In this document: piece after piece, positions 1 to 8,307 of the stretch | Layout of the letters: each line of letters starts with the position of its first letter | How positions within the stretch are numbered: position 1 is the stretch's first letter | DNA from: Faecalibacterium sp. CAG:74 | GTDB lineage: Bacteria; Bacillota; Clostridia; Christensenellales; Aristaeellaceae | NCBI GenBank assembly: GCA_000437595.1 | Contig: FR899896.1 | Span: forward strand, 57,287 to 80,153 | Direction: 5' to 3' | DNA length: 22,867 nt | Position numbers and translations under genes: made by a program | Notes under the pieces: model-generated | What the model was told of the DNA's origin: nothing | What the model saw: the letters and a program-made list of their open reading frames with translations, nothing else | Databases searched by the model: none

Positions 1-1911
1 CCTGTTCAGCAGGGCGTACGCGCCGTACAAGCCCGTCAGCCCGTCAAGGCTGTCGCCGTCCCACACGATGCCGAACGCGCCCGAAATCGTTTCCGGCAGC
101 TTCTCCGGCGCAATTTCGCCGTGGTACGCGATGCGCGTTGATCCACTTCCTGCCCAGTTTGTTCCATATAATTGCCATTCCAGCGGAACTTTGCCAATAT
201 CTTTCAGGTATCCGCTCTTGTCCGCGGCGAGGTTGCCCGCAACCGCGACCATGCGGCTCTTCTCCCGCACGGGGATTTTTCCTTCCGACAGGCAGTCAAA
301 CGCTTCCATCAGAATCATCGGGCACGTCACGCCCACTGTCCGCAGGTAGCTTTCCATCCGCTGGCTGTGCACGATGAGCGCCTCGAACCCCGGCAGCAGC
401 AGTTGGTCGCTCCCGCGCGCGGCGCTTCCCCCAATCCGCCGGAGCGAGTCGAGGTCGTGCACGAGCGCGGCGGTTTTCACGCCCTTCCAGCGCAGCAGGT
501 GCAGCGCCAGCCGCGCCACGCCGTAGCCCTTGACCGGGAAATACGGGTACTGCACAAGCAGCAGGTCGCCCTGCCGCATCCGGCAGAACGCGCGAACCCA
601 GTCGCCAAGCGTCTTTGCGCCGACTTGGATAGCTTGCCAGACGCTGCCATTTGCGCTGTCCGGCGCGTGGAGCACGAACGGCGCGTACCCCATTTCAGCG
701 GCGATCTGCTCGATGTCCGCGCGCGCCTTGTTCAGCGCCGGCACGCCCGATGCGCTCGTTTTCGGGGTCATCAGGAAGCGCCGCTGAAACCGTTTTCTCT
801 CCGTCAGGGCGATGAGCTTGTCCTCCAGCCGCTGCGCCGCGGTGCCTATGTCGTAGCCCGCGTCGGCGATGGTCTGCGCCTCGTCGCGGCGGATTTCGTG
901 ACGTTCCAGCATGTTCAGCATATGTTCCGCCCAAATCGCCGGATCTTCCGCCGGAATAAACTCCACGTTTCGCGTCAGCTTCGTTTCCTTCGGCACGCTG
1001 GCGGATAACAGACACGGCAGCCCTGCCGCCTGCGCTTCCAAAGCCGCCATCCCGAAGCCCTCAAAGTGCGACGGCATGACGAACAGGTCGAACGCCTGCA
1101 ACAAGCGGTTGACGTCATCTCGATTGCCGAGGAAGAGGACTTCCCGCTCGATGCCGAGGGTGACGGCCTTCGCCTCCAGCTCCGTCAAATCCGGGCCATC
1201 GCCGACGAGCACGAGCCGCGCTTTCTCCTCGCGCTCATGCAGGTGGCGGAAGGCGTCCAGCAAGAATGTTTGGTTTTTCTGGTACTGCAAACGCCCAACA
1301 TGACCAACTACAAGGCAATCTTCCAACCCATATTGCTCGCGAACCTCGCGCCGAACCTGCTCCGAGAAGCGGAACATCTGCGCGTCGATGGCATTCGGGA
1401 TGACCTCACAGGGCAAATCCATGGCGGGGCACGCCCACTTCGCGCTCTCCATCGAGCACGCCCAAAGGACGTTGGCGTAGCGGCTGAGCGAATGGTGATT
1501 GATCCGATGGAGGAAGCCCTGCACATGCCCGATGGCTGATTTATCCATATTCTGCGGATTATGGCAGTGCGCGATTCGCACCGGAATGCCCACCTCCGCG
1601 GCCTTTTTCAGCGGCGTCATGTCGTTGAACATGCACTCATTGTCCCAGATAATATCGTATTCGTGCCCGTGTTCGCGGAAAAAGTCGTTGATTTCCCGAT
1701 AATAGCGCATCACATCGCTGCTCCGCCGGGTAATTGTGTATATTTTCCCGATTTTTTCCGCTTCTTTTTGGCACGCAATCGGGCTAAAACGGCACAAAAA
1801 ATCGAATTGAACGCGTTCGCGGTTCATTTTTCCACAATACGCCATTAGAAAGTGCTCAATACCGCCCGTCGTCGCCGTCCAGCCCACGACAAGCACCCGC
1901 AGTGGTTTCAT
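1..1911 (-). CDS. Two-domain glycosyltransferase (GT4 + galactofuranosyltransferase-like), 3' end outside window
   Basis: This frame stays open from the ATG at 1911 to the left edge (637 codons, no stop), so the gene is partial at its C-terminus. Residues 1-375 are a GT4 glycosyltransferase of the EpsF type: a glycine-rich N-terminal loop (TTGGIEH, about 15-20), IPNAID at 171-176, GRLQYQKN at 206-213, VGDGP at 236-240, and the nucleotide-sugar motif EGFGMAALE at 284-292. Residues 390-637 resemble bacterial galactofuranosyltransferases: LVQYP at 452-456, HDLDSL at 485-490, AGNLAADKSGY at 558-568 and WDGDS at 617-621. Separate enzymes would normally carry these two domains. No stop or internal ribosome binding site is visible at the junction (residues 376-395). 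It probably adds two successive sugars to a lipid-linked surface polysaccharide on the cytoplasmic side of the membrane. It is the third gene of the block behind the polymerase and GT2 genes. The second-domain assignment is from motif memory. Confidence 0.85.
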   Translation of the reverse strand, partial: MKPLRVLVVGWTATTGGIEHFLMAYCGKMNRERVQFDFLCRFSPIACQKEAEKIGKIYTITRRSSDVMRYYREINDFFREHGHEYDIIWDNECMFNDMTPLKKAAEVGIPVRIAHCHNPQNMDKSAIGHVQGFLHRINHHSLSRYANVLWACSMESAKWACPAMDLPCEVIPNAIDAQMFRFSEQVRREVREQYGLEDCLVVGHVGRLQYQKNQTFLLDAFRHLHEREEKARLVLVGDGPDLTELEAKAVTLGIEREVLFLGNRDDVNRLLQAFDLFVMPSHFEGFGMAALEAQAAGLPCLLSASVPKETKLTRNVEFIPAEDPAIWAEHMLNMLERHEIRRDEAQTIADAGYDIGTAAQRLEDKLIALTERKRFQRRFLMTPKTSASGVPALNKARADIEQIAAEMGYAPFVLHAPDSANGSVWQAIQVGAKTLGDWVRAFCRMRQGDLLLVQYPYFPVKGYGVARLALHLLRWKGVKTAALVHDLDSLRRIGGSAARGSDQLLLPGFEALIVHSQRMESYLRTVGVTCPMILMEAFDCLSEGKIPVREKSRMVAVAGNLAADKSGYLKDIGKVPLEWQLYGTNWAGSGSTRIAYHGEIAPEKLPETISGAFGIVWDGDSLDGLTGLYGAYALLNR

Positions 1912-1918
1912 CGTCATA

Positions 1919-1925
1919 CTTCCTT
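1919..1925 (-). promoter_or_regulatory. Ribosome binding site choosing the start at 1911
   Basis: AAGGAAG lies 7 nt before the ATG at 1911. An in-frame ATG at 1917 is only 1 nt from it and is too close, so the second ATG is preferred. Confidence 0.6.
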
Positions 1926-2259
1926 TCTATGGAGCACTCAAGAGGAACGTCGTCCACTCCCCCCCTACAAGGGGCGTTGACCCTCGACCCATTTTCGCGA
2001 TTTGGTTGAATACACTGCCATACAGCTTCCTGCGCTGATTTTGGCGCTGATTCACAATCTGCTGATGTCAATTGTTGAATACACCATCTACCAGTTTCGC
2101 CATCATCGGTTCGGATTCAGCGCCCCCCTGCCCTTCCCTCTGATGGAAAGCGTTGCCGCAGCGACGGATGAGGTCGCTTCACCCGCGATAACCCGTAAGT
2201 TACTGCTGATTTGCCTCCCGCCGTCCGCAGCACGTCCTGCCGCGAAAAATCCCTTCCTA
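1926..2259. other. Non-coding spacer with degenerate repeat DNA
   Basis: About 330 nt separate the two glycosyltransferase genes. I see no convincing gene or promoter. The spacer holds a decayed family A tail (1943-2040), a second decayed tail-like stretch sharing TTGAATACAC (about 2070-2100), and an inverted repeat AGCGAC/GTCGCT at 2160-2178. Short frames on both strands here lack ribosome binding sites and known motifs. A spacer this long inside an otherwise tight operon may reduce expression of the downstream fusion gene. Confidence 0.5.
1943..2040 (+). repeat. Degenerate family A repeat
   Basis: It contains the family A tail signature TTTTCGCGATT at 1992-2002, shared exactly with 11852-11862. 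The same order of a TTGG block, a CATAC block and GCGCTGATT follows. The hairpins that should precede it are decayed: CTACAAGGGGCGTTGACCC is no longer self-complementary. It looks like an old copy. Confidence 0.5.
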
Positions 2260-3231
2260 TTACAATGCGCTTTCTCCCGATGCACACGCCTGCTGATTCT
2301 GCCTTCGCCGAATCAGAATCGCCCGCCTTGCCAGCGGATACAGCCCGCACCGCAGCATCAGCAGCACCGCCTGTGCCTTTGACCGCGGCAGCCACCGCAC
2401 ACGGCGCAAATCCGCGCGGAACGCTTCCCGGCACAGGCGTCGAATCGCCCTGCACTGGCGCAGCCCGTCGCGAAAGCCGCCCTCCCGCACCACCCCGTGC
2501 GTCATCATCAGCAGCAGGTGCATCAAGCGGTACTGCGCCGCCGCGTTCGGAATGTCCAAATAGTTTAATGTTGGCTGTGCCGCCGTGAGCGTTCGCAGAT
2601 ATTCGCGCACCACGTCTGACGCGCTGTGCACCGCCGAATCCGCCCGCAAATGGTAGCAATAGGTGTTCACCTGCGCCAGCGAAACGGTTTTCGCGCCGCG
2701 AAGCGCCCGCATCATCCACTCGCCATCCTCCCCCAGCCGCAGTGATTCATTGAACTTCTCGTTACATATTTCTCGCCGCAGCAGCCAGCCGTGCGTGTGT
2801 AAATGCACGGTTGGATTTCGCAGCGCCAAGTCCAGCATATCACGCGAAGAGAGGGTTTGAACGGTGCATTCCGGCACATTTGACGCTCCCGAACGGGTCA
2901 CAAGACCCTGAATCGCCTGCGAATCCCCCGCAAGGGCGAGCAGATTGCCGATTGCGTCGGGCAACAGCACGTCATCCGCATCAAGAAAAGTGAGCCATTC
3001 CGACGCTGCCGCTTGTAACCCTGCGTTTCGTGCGGCGGACACACCGTGGTTTTGCTGATGAATCACCTCAATGCGCGGATGGTGCGCCAGCTCGTCGCAC
3101 AAGCGCGCTGTGCCGTCGGTGGAGCCGTCGTCCACAAGGAAGATTCGCACGTCCCCCTGCATGAGTGCCGACGTAACCGCAAGTTCAAGCGTATCAAGTG
3201 CATTGTACACAGGGATGATGATATCGACCAT
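2260..3231 (-). CDS. Glycosyltransferase family 2 protein
   Basis: This 323-aa GT-A fold transferase probably adds one sugar to a membrane-anchored polysaccharide intermediate. The N-terminal 110 residues carry the GT2 signature: IIIPVYN at 4-10, VDDGSTDGT at 33-41, NHGVSAARN at 61-69 and the metal-binding DAD at 84-86. The likely catalytic base is in GEDGEW (Glu168-Asp169). The C-terminal 140 residues are Arg-rich and helical without a clear membrane span, as in many EPS-cluster GT2 enzymes. The start at 3231 has GGAGGTGA about 11 nt upstream, a slightly long spacing. It lies 42 nt downstream of the polymerase gene, so the two are probably cotranscribed. The acceptor and donor sugars cannot be read from sequence. 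Confidence 0.9.
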   Translation of the reverse strand: MVDIIIPVYNALDTLELAVTSALMQGDVRIFLVDDGSTDGTARLCDELAHHPRIEVIHQQNHGVSAARNAGLQAAASEWLTFLDADDVLLPDAIGNLLALAGDSQAIQGLVTRSGASNVPECTVQTLSSRDMLDLALRNPTVHLHTHGWLLRREICNEKFNESLRLGEDGEWMMRALRGAKTVSLAQVNTYCYHLRADSAVHSASDVVREYLRTLTAAQPTLNYLDIPNAAAQYRLMHLLLMMTHGVVREGGFRDGLRQCRAIRRLCREAFRADLRRVRWLPRSKAQAVLLMLRCGLYPLARRAILIRRRQNQQACASGESAL

Positions 3232-3273
3232 CGGATGGCTTCACCTCCCAAAGCGCAAATTTGTAACCATTCG

Positions 3274-4674
3274 TTATTTCGGCAGCGCTTGTGGCTTCAG
3301 CCGCCGCGCCTGTGCATCCACCGCGCCCATCAGCAGGCAGAGCCAATAGAGCATTGGCGAACCCGTCGAAAGCATCGTGAAGCAGTCCACCAATTCGCAA
3401 ACCAGCAGGTAAATTACCGGGAGGGGCAGCATCAGCACCCAAAGCGGCTGATTGCGCTTGGAAATCCGCGCCGTCTGCGTGAAGAAGATGGAAATCACAG
3501 CCAGCAGAATCAGCAGACCGGGAATCCCCCAGCTGACAAGCGTCTGTAAGTACAGATTGTGCGCATGTTGGAAGTATTTCGTGCCCGGGTCAGTGTACAA
3601 ATTCATCATTCCTGCCGCCAGCGGTGCGCTTGTGCCCGTCAGCAGCAGCTCCGGCTGTGCTTTGAGCAGGCGAAGCGCCCCCTTCCAAATCCCCCAGCGC
3701 CCGTTGAACGTGTCCGTAGTGTCAATGCTGCGGTGGACGGGTGTGCTGTCCAATATAACTTCCTGTTCAGCGGATGCTTCCGTCATCAGGTGCGCCGGGA
3801 ACTCCAGCAGGTTCACGTTGTCCAGCGGACCGGGCGCGACGGATGGGGCAAGCAGCGTCAAAAGCCCCGCCAGCAGCCCGTAGCAGAGGATAATCCCCGA
3901 TGCCATCAGCACAGGAAGCATAAGCCTATGGTTTAATTTCGACGGCATATGCACCTTCGCACCGAGGAGCGTCCACACGCAGAACCCCGCCGCGACGCCG
4001 AGCGCCACGAACGCCGTCCGGCAATCCGTCAGCGCGAGCGCGCCGCATTGTACCAGAATTGCCATCACACAGGCAATTTTCGCCCGTTTCGTGCGGCTCA
4101 GCGTGAACAAAATCGCGGTCAAAAGCACGGTCATGCCCATTTTTGCGGCGGCGGTCGTAACGTAAGCATTCAAATACAGGCGGTGGTCACCGAGGTTCAT
4201 GCCGATGTACCACGTCCCCTTCATGCTGAAAACGGCGTGACCGCTGATTGCCGCCCACAAACCAATGGCTGCTTGACAAGTAATTGCGGTCGTCCAGACG
4301 GCTATCGTTCCCTTCAAAAACTGCCGAAAACGATTTTCGGTAAGGCAGCCCGGCAGCGGCGCAAGCACAAGGAACGCAATGATGCCCTCCTTGAGGTACT
4401 GCCACTCAGCCGCGAGAACATTTTCGCCGCGGATAGCGCTCATCAGCAGCATCCATCCAAGCCCCGCTGTCATCGTCCAGACAAGCGGGGAGCGTTTTTT
4501 CCAGCCCAAAATCAGCGAAAAAATGGCGGCAATGATACCAAGGTCGCCCAGATACGGCATAACGGTGAACGTCCATGAAAATTCGGTCATTCGCGCGAGG
4601 TTCCACCAGAGGTAGCCCGCCGCGACTGCCATATAACCCCAGCGGGCAATCCGCCGCCCCGTTTCCTGCTTCAT
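3274..4674 (-). CDS. O-antigen ligase/polymerase family membrane protein (Wzy/WaaL-like)
   Basis: This 466-aa multi-span protein of the Wzy_C/O-antigen ligase type would polymerise lipid-linked repeat units, or transfer them to an acceptor, on the outer face of the membrane. Hydrophobic segments recur along most of the length (about 10-12 spans). A long extracytoplasmic loop runs from about 275 to 370. The family's C-terminal signatures are visible: NGRWGIWKGAL at 324-334, and HAHNLYLQTLVSWG at 370-383, where a conserved His/Asn loop precedes a membrane helix. The GGAGGT at 4680-4685 lies 5 nt before the ATG. It is the first gene of the glycan block, directly behind a sigma-A-type promoter. 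Sequence alone does not separate polymerase from ligase, and the two glycosyltransferases downstream fit either role. Confidence 0.85.
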   Translation of the reverse strand: MKQETGRRIARWGYMAVAAGYLWWNLARMTEFSWTFTVMPYLGDLGIIAAIFSLILGWKKRSPLVWTMTAGLGWMLLMSAIRGENVLAAEWQYLKEGIIAFLVLAPLPGCLTENRFRQFLKGTIAVWTTAITCQAAIGLWAAISGHAVFSMKGTWYIGMNLGDHRLYLNAYVTTAAAKMGMTVLLTAILFTLSRTKRAKIACVMAILVQCGALALTDCRTAFVALGVAAGFCVWTLLGAKVHMPSKLNHRLMLPVLMASGIILCYGLLAGLLTLLAPSVAPGPLDNVNLLEFPAHLMTEASAEQEVILDSTPVHRSIDTTDTFNGRWGIWKGALRLLKAQPELLLTGTSAPLAAGMMNLYTDPGTKYFQHAHNLYLQTLVSWGIPGLLILLAVISIFFTQTARISKRNQPLWVLMLPLPVIYLLVCELVDCFTMLSTGSPMLYWLCLLMGAVDAQARRLKPQALPK

Positions 4675-4703
4675 GCGCCACCTCCGCGTTCATTTCAACC
4701 TAT

Positions 4704-4732
4704 ATTATAGCATTTTTCTGCTGCTTGCGCAA
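4704..4732 (-). promoter_or_regulatory. Sigma-A-type promoter for the glycan operon
   Basis: On the minus strand, TTGCGC (4727-4732) and TATAAT (4704-4709) are separated by 17 nt, with TGC just before the -10. The ATG of the polymerase gene follows about 30 nt downstream. Confidence 0.75.
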
Positions 4733-4768
4733 GTGGACGCATTTCTACTAAATTCATCACAATAATAG

Positions 4769-5764
4769 TTATGATTCATATTCTAATTGTTGACTATTTT
4801 CGAAACCATATGCTTCGTAGAACTCGCGTTTGAGCAGCAGAAAATCCTCCATGCGCCGCAATAGCACATACAGCAGCGCCCTATCCTCGAACTCGCCACG
4901 CGTTGCGGGAAGCGGCTGACGCTGCATCTCTGCCAGCAGGCCATGCAGTGCGGACAACAACGATGTGCAGTCGTTTTCACGGTCATACTCGGCAAAAATG
5001 CGGCCAATCAGCGCCCGAACCTCGGCTTCCTGCGGCGGATGCCCCTGTACTTTTTGTGCGTCTTGCGTGACTTGTAGCAGGATTCTCCGCTGCTGGCGGC
5101 GCATGTTGATATAGTGAATCTCGCGCGTGGGCGCGTCTGTCAGGCTATTTTCGGCGTTTTTCGCGGCCCATTCATCCGCCTGCCGGAGCGTCTCACCCAG
5201 CAAAATCAAGGGGTTACGCGCATCCGCCGCTTCCGCAAGCGCACGCAGCGCCGTCCGCATCTGCTCATCCGCCTGACGAAGCAATGCGTCCAGGCGCCTT
5301 TCGTCCGGGTGCAGGTGCAGGTTCGTCAGGATGCCGCAGGTTGTGCCGATGAGGAACAACAAACTTTCGTTGCCAACCTGCGTCCACGTCATGCCGCCCG
5401 TGCCCATAAAGTGGGAAATCAGCACGGAAATCATCGCCGTCGCGTAACCCCACGAGCAGGCATAGCACAGCGACGCGAAAACAAAAAGGTAAATTCCGAA
5501 AGCAAGCAGCCCATCGCCGAAGAGCGAGAAGCACACGAAGGCGATCAGCAGCGCCGCGCCGTACGCCATCAGCCGCCCCAGTGCCACTTTCATTGTCTCG
5601 CGCTTCGTACCCATCAGGCTCAAAATCGCGATAATCCCCGCCGTCGCGCTAAACTGCAGGTGTATTGCGCTGGCGACGGCTATCGCGACCGCCGCACTTC
5701 CAGCCGCCTTCAACCCGGTCAGCAGAAGTCCGCGCGTTCGGTCATTGTGCGTTCTTTTCCACAT
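4769..5764 (-). CDS. Aromatic acid exporter family (ArAE_1-like) membrane protein
   Basis: A 331-aa protein. Residues 15-145 are a block of hydrophobic helices (GLKAAGSAAVAIAVAS and ATAGIIAILSLMGTKRE are typical of ArAE_1/FUSC-type proteins). Residues 155-331 are charged, helical and probably cytoplasmic, matching the ArAE_1 C-terminal region. The family is proposed to export aromatic or amphipathic acids, but few members have tested substrates. The frame extends to a GTG at 5770, but GAGGAG at 5770-5775 sits 5 nt before the ATG at 5764, so that ATG is used here. The start overlaps the end of the MscS gene by 23 nt, which suggests translational coupling. No terminator is visible after it. Confidence 0.8.
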   Translation of the reverse strand: MWKRTHNDRTRGLLLTGLKAAGSAAVAIAVASAIHLQFSATAGIIAILSLMGTKRETMKVALGRLMAYGAALLIAFVCFSLFGDGLLAFGIYLFVFASLCYACSWGYATAMISVLISHFMGTGGMTWTQVGNESLLFLIGTTCGILTNLHLHPDERRLDALLRQADEQMRTALRALAEAADARNPLILLGETLRQADEWAAKNAENSLTDAPTREIHYINMRRQQRRILLQVTQDAQKVQGHPPQEAEVRALIGRIFAEYDRENDCTSLLSALHGLLAEMQRQPLPATRGEFEDRALLYVLLRRMEDFLLLKREFYEAYGFENSQQLEYES

Positions 5765-6788
5765 AAACACTCCTCGACGGGAAGGCGAAAGACAGCCCTT
5801 CTTCCGCCATCAGGTTCATAACCGCAAGGTTAATTCTGCCTTTGAGCGCGCGGTAGTCGCCGTAACCGGGGGTGTTGACCATCATGCGGACGTTGACGTT
5901 GATGGACGAATCCGCGAACTCCTCCAGCACCGCCTGCACGCTCTGCCCATCAACGTCCGGATCTGAAACCAAAAGTTTCGTCAGGTCGCGGATGAACTGT
6001 TCCACCTGAGGCGCACTCGTGCGGTACTCCAAGCCAATCGTGAACACCCACAGGCGCTGGGTGCGCGCGTTCGCATTTTGGATGTATTCGGCGCAAACCT
6101 TGCTGTTTTCGACGGTAATGAGCACTTGGTCGGGCGTGCGAATGCGGGTTGAACGCAGCGAAATGTCCTCGACGGTGCCCTCAACATCGCCCAGCACGAT
6201 GTAATCGCCGAGCGAAAACGGGTGCTCCGCAACGAGCGTGATCCCGGCAATCAGGCCGGAGAGCGTGGACTGCGCCGCGAGGGTGATGGCAAGCCCAACG
6301 ACGCCCGCGCCGGCAATCAGGCTCGTGACCGGTACGCCAAGGCCATCCAAACCGACCAGAACCGCCATCACGACGACGACTGTTCGGCATCCATTCTCGA
6401 AAAAGCGTGACAACGTTTCGTAGTTTTCCGGCTGATCCGGGTGTGGATGACGATGCAGCATTTGCCAAATAACCGGGATGGCTTCCCAAACGCCCCACGC
6501 CGCCATCGCCAGCACAAACGCCTGGTAGTACGGCATTGCGCGGGTGAGCACCACACGGATTTCGGCGCTCCACGGGATGGTTAGAAGTGCCCAACCCGCG
6601 AGTGTGACGCGGACGAGCCATGCCGCCGGGCGCAGGAAGCAGCGGAGAAGATGCCCCACAAGCGCTGGAATACGGTCGTTAATCCGCTTTTTTACAGGCG
6701 TCAGGACGCGCTTCAAGAGCGGAACGGCGAAAACGGCTGCCAGCAGAAGAAAACCTGCGAGTAAATAATGCTGGACTTCGGGTGTCAT
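5742..6788 (-). CDS. MscS-family mechanosensitive ion channel
   Basis: A 348-aa small-conductance mechanosensitive channel that opens under membrane tension to release solutes on hypo-osmotic shock. Three or four hydrophobic segments occupy residues 8-110. The pore helix (about 153-190) has the Gly/Ala-rich packing seen in MscS (AGAGVVGLAITLAAQ at 159-173) and ends in HPFSLGDYI. The following beta domain (about 192-260) and the alpha/beta C-terminal domain complete the fold. RSTRIRTPD is the family's usual beta-domain signature. AAGGAG lies upstream of the ATG. It sits between the AI-2E gene (70 nt upstream) and the exporter gene (overlapping), so all three are probably one transcript. Confidence 0.92.
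   Translation of the reverse strand: MTPEVQHYLLAGFLLLAAVFAVPLLKRVLTPVKKRINDRIPALVGHLLRCFLRPAAWLVRVTLAGWALLTIPWSAEIRVVLTRAMPYYQAFVLAMAAWGVWEAIPVIWQMLHRHPHPDQPENYETLSRFFENGCRTVVVVMAVLVGLDGLGVPVTSLIAGAGVVGLAITLAAQSTLSGLIAGITLVAEHPFSLGDYIVLGDVEGTVEDISLRSTRIRTPDQVLITVENSKVCAEYIQNANARTQRLWVFTIGLEYRTSAPQVEQFIRDLTKLLVSDPDVDGQSVQAVLEEFADSSINVNVRMMVNTPGYGDYRALKGRINLAVMNLMAEEGLSFAFPSRSVYVEKNAQ
5770..5775 (-). promoter_or_regulatory. Ribosome binding site deciding the exporter start
   Basis: GAGGAG lies 5 nt before the ATG at 5764. The upstream GTG at 5770 would overlap this site and is therefore rejected. Confidence 0.65.
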
Positions 6789-6828
6789 GGCGCGCGTCTC
6801 CTTTTAATAGGTAGAAATTACGCAGGAA

Positions 6829-6851
6829 AGGGGAAGCCATTGCGCTCCCCC
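6829..6851 (-). terminator. Weak hairpin between the AI-2E and MscS genes
   Basis: On the minus strand GGGGGAGC (6851-6844) pairs with GCTTCCCC (6837-6830), with one G-U pair and a 6-nt loop, then TTTCC. The U-tract is poor, so partial read-through or an RNA-stability role is as likely as full termination. Confidence 0.35.
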
Positions 6852-6858
6852 TCTGTGC

Positions 6859-8133
6859 TTACTTGCTCTTTTTCTTGCCGATGGACATGATTTTCTCTTT
6901 CCACTGGCGCAGCAGCGACATCCGGTGTCCGCTCTCACGCGGGTCATCGGGAATCTCGTCGCCCGCAGCGGATGCGGATACAGATTCTTCCACGTCCGTA
7001 TACCCCTTCTGCCGCAGGCCGTGCCGCGCCGCCGACCGCAGAATGCCGTAAATTGTGGCGAAAATGGGAACGCCGACGACCATACCGACCAAGCCGAAGA
7101 GATCCCCACCGACGACAATCGCGAAGAGAACCCAGAGCGCCGAGATGCCAATCGAATCGCCGAGAATCATCGGGCCGATGAAATTGCCATCCAGCTGCTG
7201 GATAATCAGGATCAAAATCAGGAAAATCAACGCCTGCCACGGATCGAGGAAGAGCAGAATCACCGCGCCGGGTATCGCGCCGATGAACGGGCCGAACACG
7301 GGGATGATGTTCGTGATGCCGACAATGATGCTGATGAGCGTCGCGTATGACAAGCCGAGGATGTTCATGCTGACAAACGTCAGTACACCAATAATCGCGG
7401 AATCGAGGATTTTTCCGGCGAAAAAGCCGCCGAAATTGCGGTTTGCGTCGTGGCAAATCCGCAGGGTCGTCTCCGCGGCGCTCTTCGGCAGGAACGCGCG
7501 CGTCAGCACCCGCGCGTGGCGGAGCAGCTTATCCTTTTGTAGGAGGAGGTAGACACTGCTGGCAATCGCTGTAAAAATGGTCACGACACCCGAAGCAACG
7601 CCGCCGACGTAGCTGATAATTTGCGGCACGCGGTTCGTAATCGCCTTGACAATCGTGCCAAGCAGGTCGCTCATGCTGGCGTTCAGGTTCTCCACCGCCG
7701 TAACCGCAAGGCTCAAATCCACGCCCGGCGTTTCCGCGTCAAGTTCCTTGAGCATATTCAGCAAATTTTGCGCATAGCCGTCGAAATTCTGGTAGAACAT
7801 GACAACGCTGCCAACCATTTGCGGAATAATCAGCACCATCAGCAGCGCAACGATTGCCAAGCCGACAATGTACGCCAGCAAAATGGCGAGTCCGCGGCAC
7901 TTTTCTCGTCCGCGGAAGAGGTACTTCATCGACGCTTTAACAATTGGGTTAAGGCAGTAGGCAATCACCACACCGCCCGCAAACGGCGCAAGGATGCCCA
8001 GAATGCGGTTCACACCGTTCAGGAAGGACTGCGCGTTGAGCAGCGCCATGTAAAACGCAACCGCAATCAACGTAATCCCAAGGTAATCGAGGTTGCTCTG
8101 CGGCTTTCGGCGCAGCCACTTGTTCTGGTCCAT
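6859..8133 (-). CDS. AI-2E family transporter (PF01594)
   Basis: A 424-aa polytopic membrane protein of the TqsA/YdiK/PerM superfamily. Members have been linked to AI-2 export or Na+/H+ antiport, so the substrate here is open. Paired hydrophobic helices lie near the N-terminus (residues 18-85). A soluble segment follows (about 105-150), then the conserved C-terminal helical block with GKILDSAIIGVLTF, GITNIIPVFGPFIGAIPG and QQLDGNFIGP, all family hallmarks. The last 55 residues are polar and probably cytoplasmic. The frame can start at a TTG (8136), but the ATG at 8133 has GAGGGG 7 nt upstream and is preferred. It is first in a probable operon with mscS and the ArAE-like gene, behind a near-consensus promoter. 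Confidence 0.9.
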   Translation of the reverse strand: MDQNKWLRRKPQSNLDYLGITLIAVAFYMALLNAQSFLNGVNRILGILAPFAGGVVIAYCLNPIVKASMKYLFRGREKCRGLAILLAYIVGLAIVALLMVLIIPQMVGSVVMFYQNFDGYAQNLLNMLKELDAETPGVDLSLAVTAVENLNASMSDLLGTIVKAITNRVPQIISYVGGVASGVVTIFTAIASSVYLLLQKDKLLRHARVLTRAFLPKSAAETTLRICHDANRNFGGFFAGKILDSAIIGVLTFVSMNILGLSYATLISIIVGITNIIPVFGPFIGAIPGAVILLFLDPWQALIFLILILIIQQLDGNFIGPMILGDSIGISALWVLFAIVVGGDLFGLVGMVVGVPIFATIYGILRSAARHGLRQKGYTDVEESVSASAAGDEIPDDPRESGHRMSLLRQWKEKIMSIGKKKSK

Positions 8134-8140
8134 CAAAAAT

Positions 8141-8146
8141 CCCCTC
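8141..8146 (-). promoter_or_regulatory. Ribosome binding site deciding the AI-2E transporter start
   Basis: GAGGGG ends 7 nt before the ATG at 8133, favouring that ATG over the adjoining TTG. Confidence 0.55.
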
Positions 8147-8160
8147 GCTCTCTACCTATT

Positions 8161-8189
8161 ATAATAGTGCAGAAACGCCCGGCTGTCAA
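8161..8189 (-). promoter_or_regulatory. Strong sigma-A promoter for the transport operon
   Basis: Minus strand: TTGACA (8184-8189, perfect), 17-nt spacer, TATTAT (8161-8166, five of six). The alternative TATAAT three bases downstream would need a 20-nt spacer. Confidence 0.8.
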
Positions 8190-8233
8190 TCGCTTCGATT
8201 CATTTTTAACGTTTTTTTCATTTTTCGGACGTC

Positions 8234-8266
8234 AAAAAGGGCGCATTCCCGCGAATGCACCCTTTT
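8234..8266 (-). terminator. Rho-independent terminator after the YjjG-like gene
   Basis: A 10-bp stem (8239-8248 with 8253-8262) has a 4-nt loop and is followed on the minus strand by TTTTT. One pair is G-U in minus-strand RNA and a mismatch (C-A) in plus-strand RNA, which favours use on the minus strand. It starts about 40 nt past the stop at 8308. Confidence 0.85.
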
Positions 8267-8307
8267 CTGACAATTTTTGATCTATGGATGATGCCGTCCA
8301 CTGAAAT

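Noticed and set aside
2117..2719. 200-codon minus-strand frame over the 3' part of the GT2 gene
   Set aside because: It is a shadow of the GT2 gene in another frame, with no motifs or start signals.
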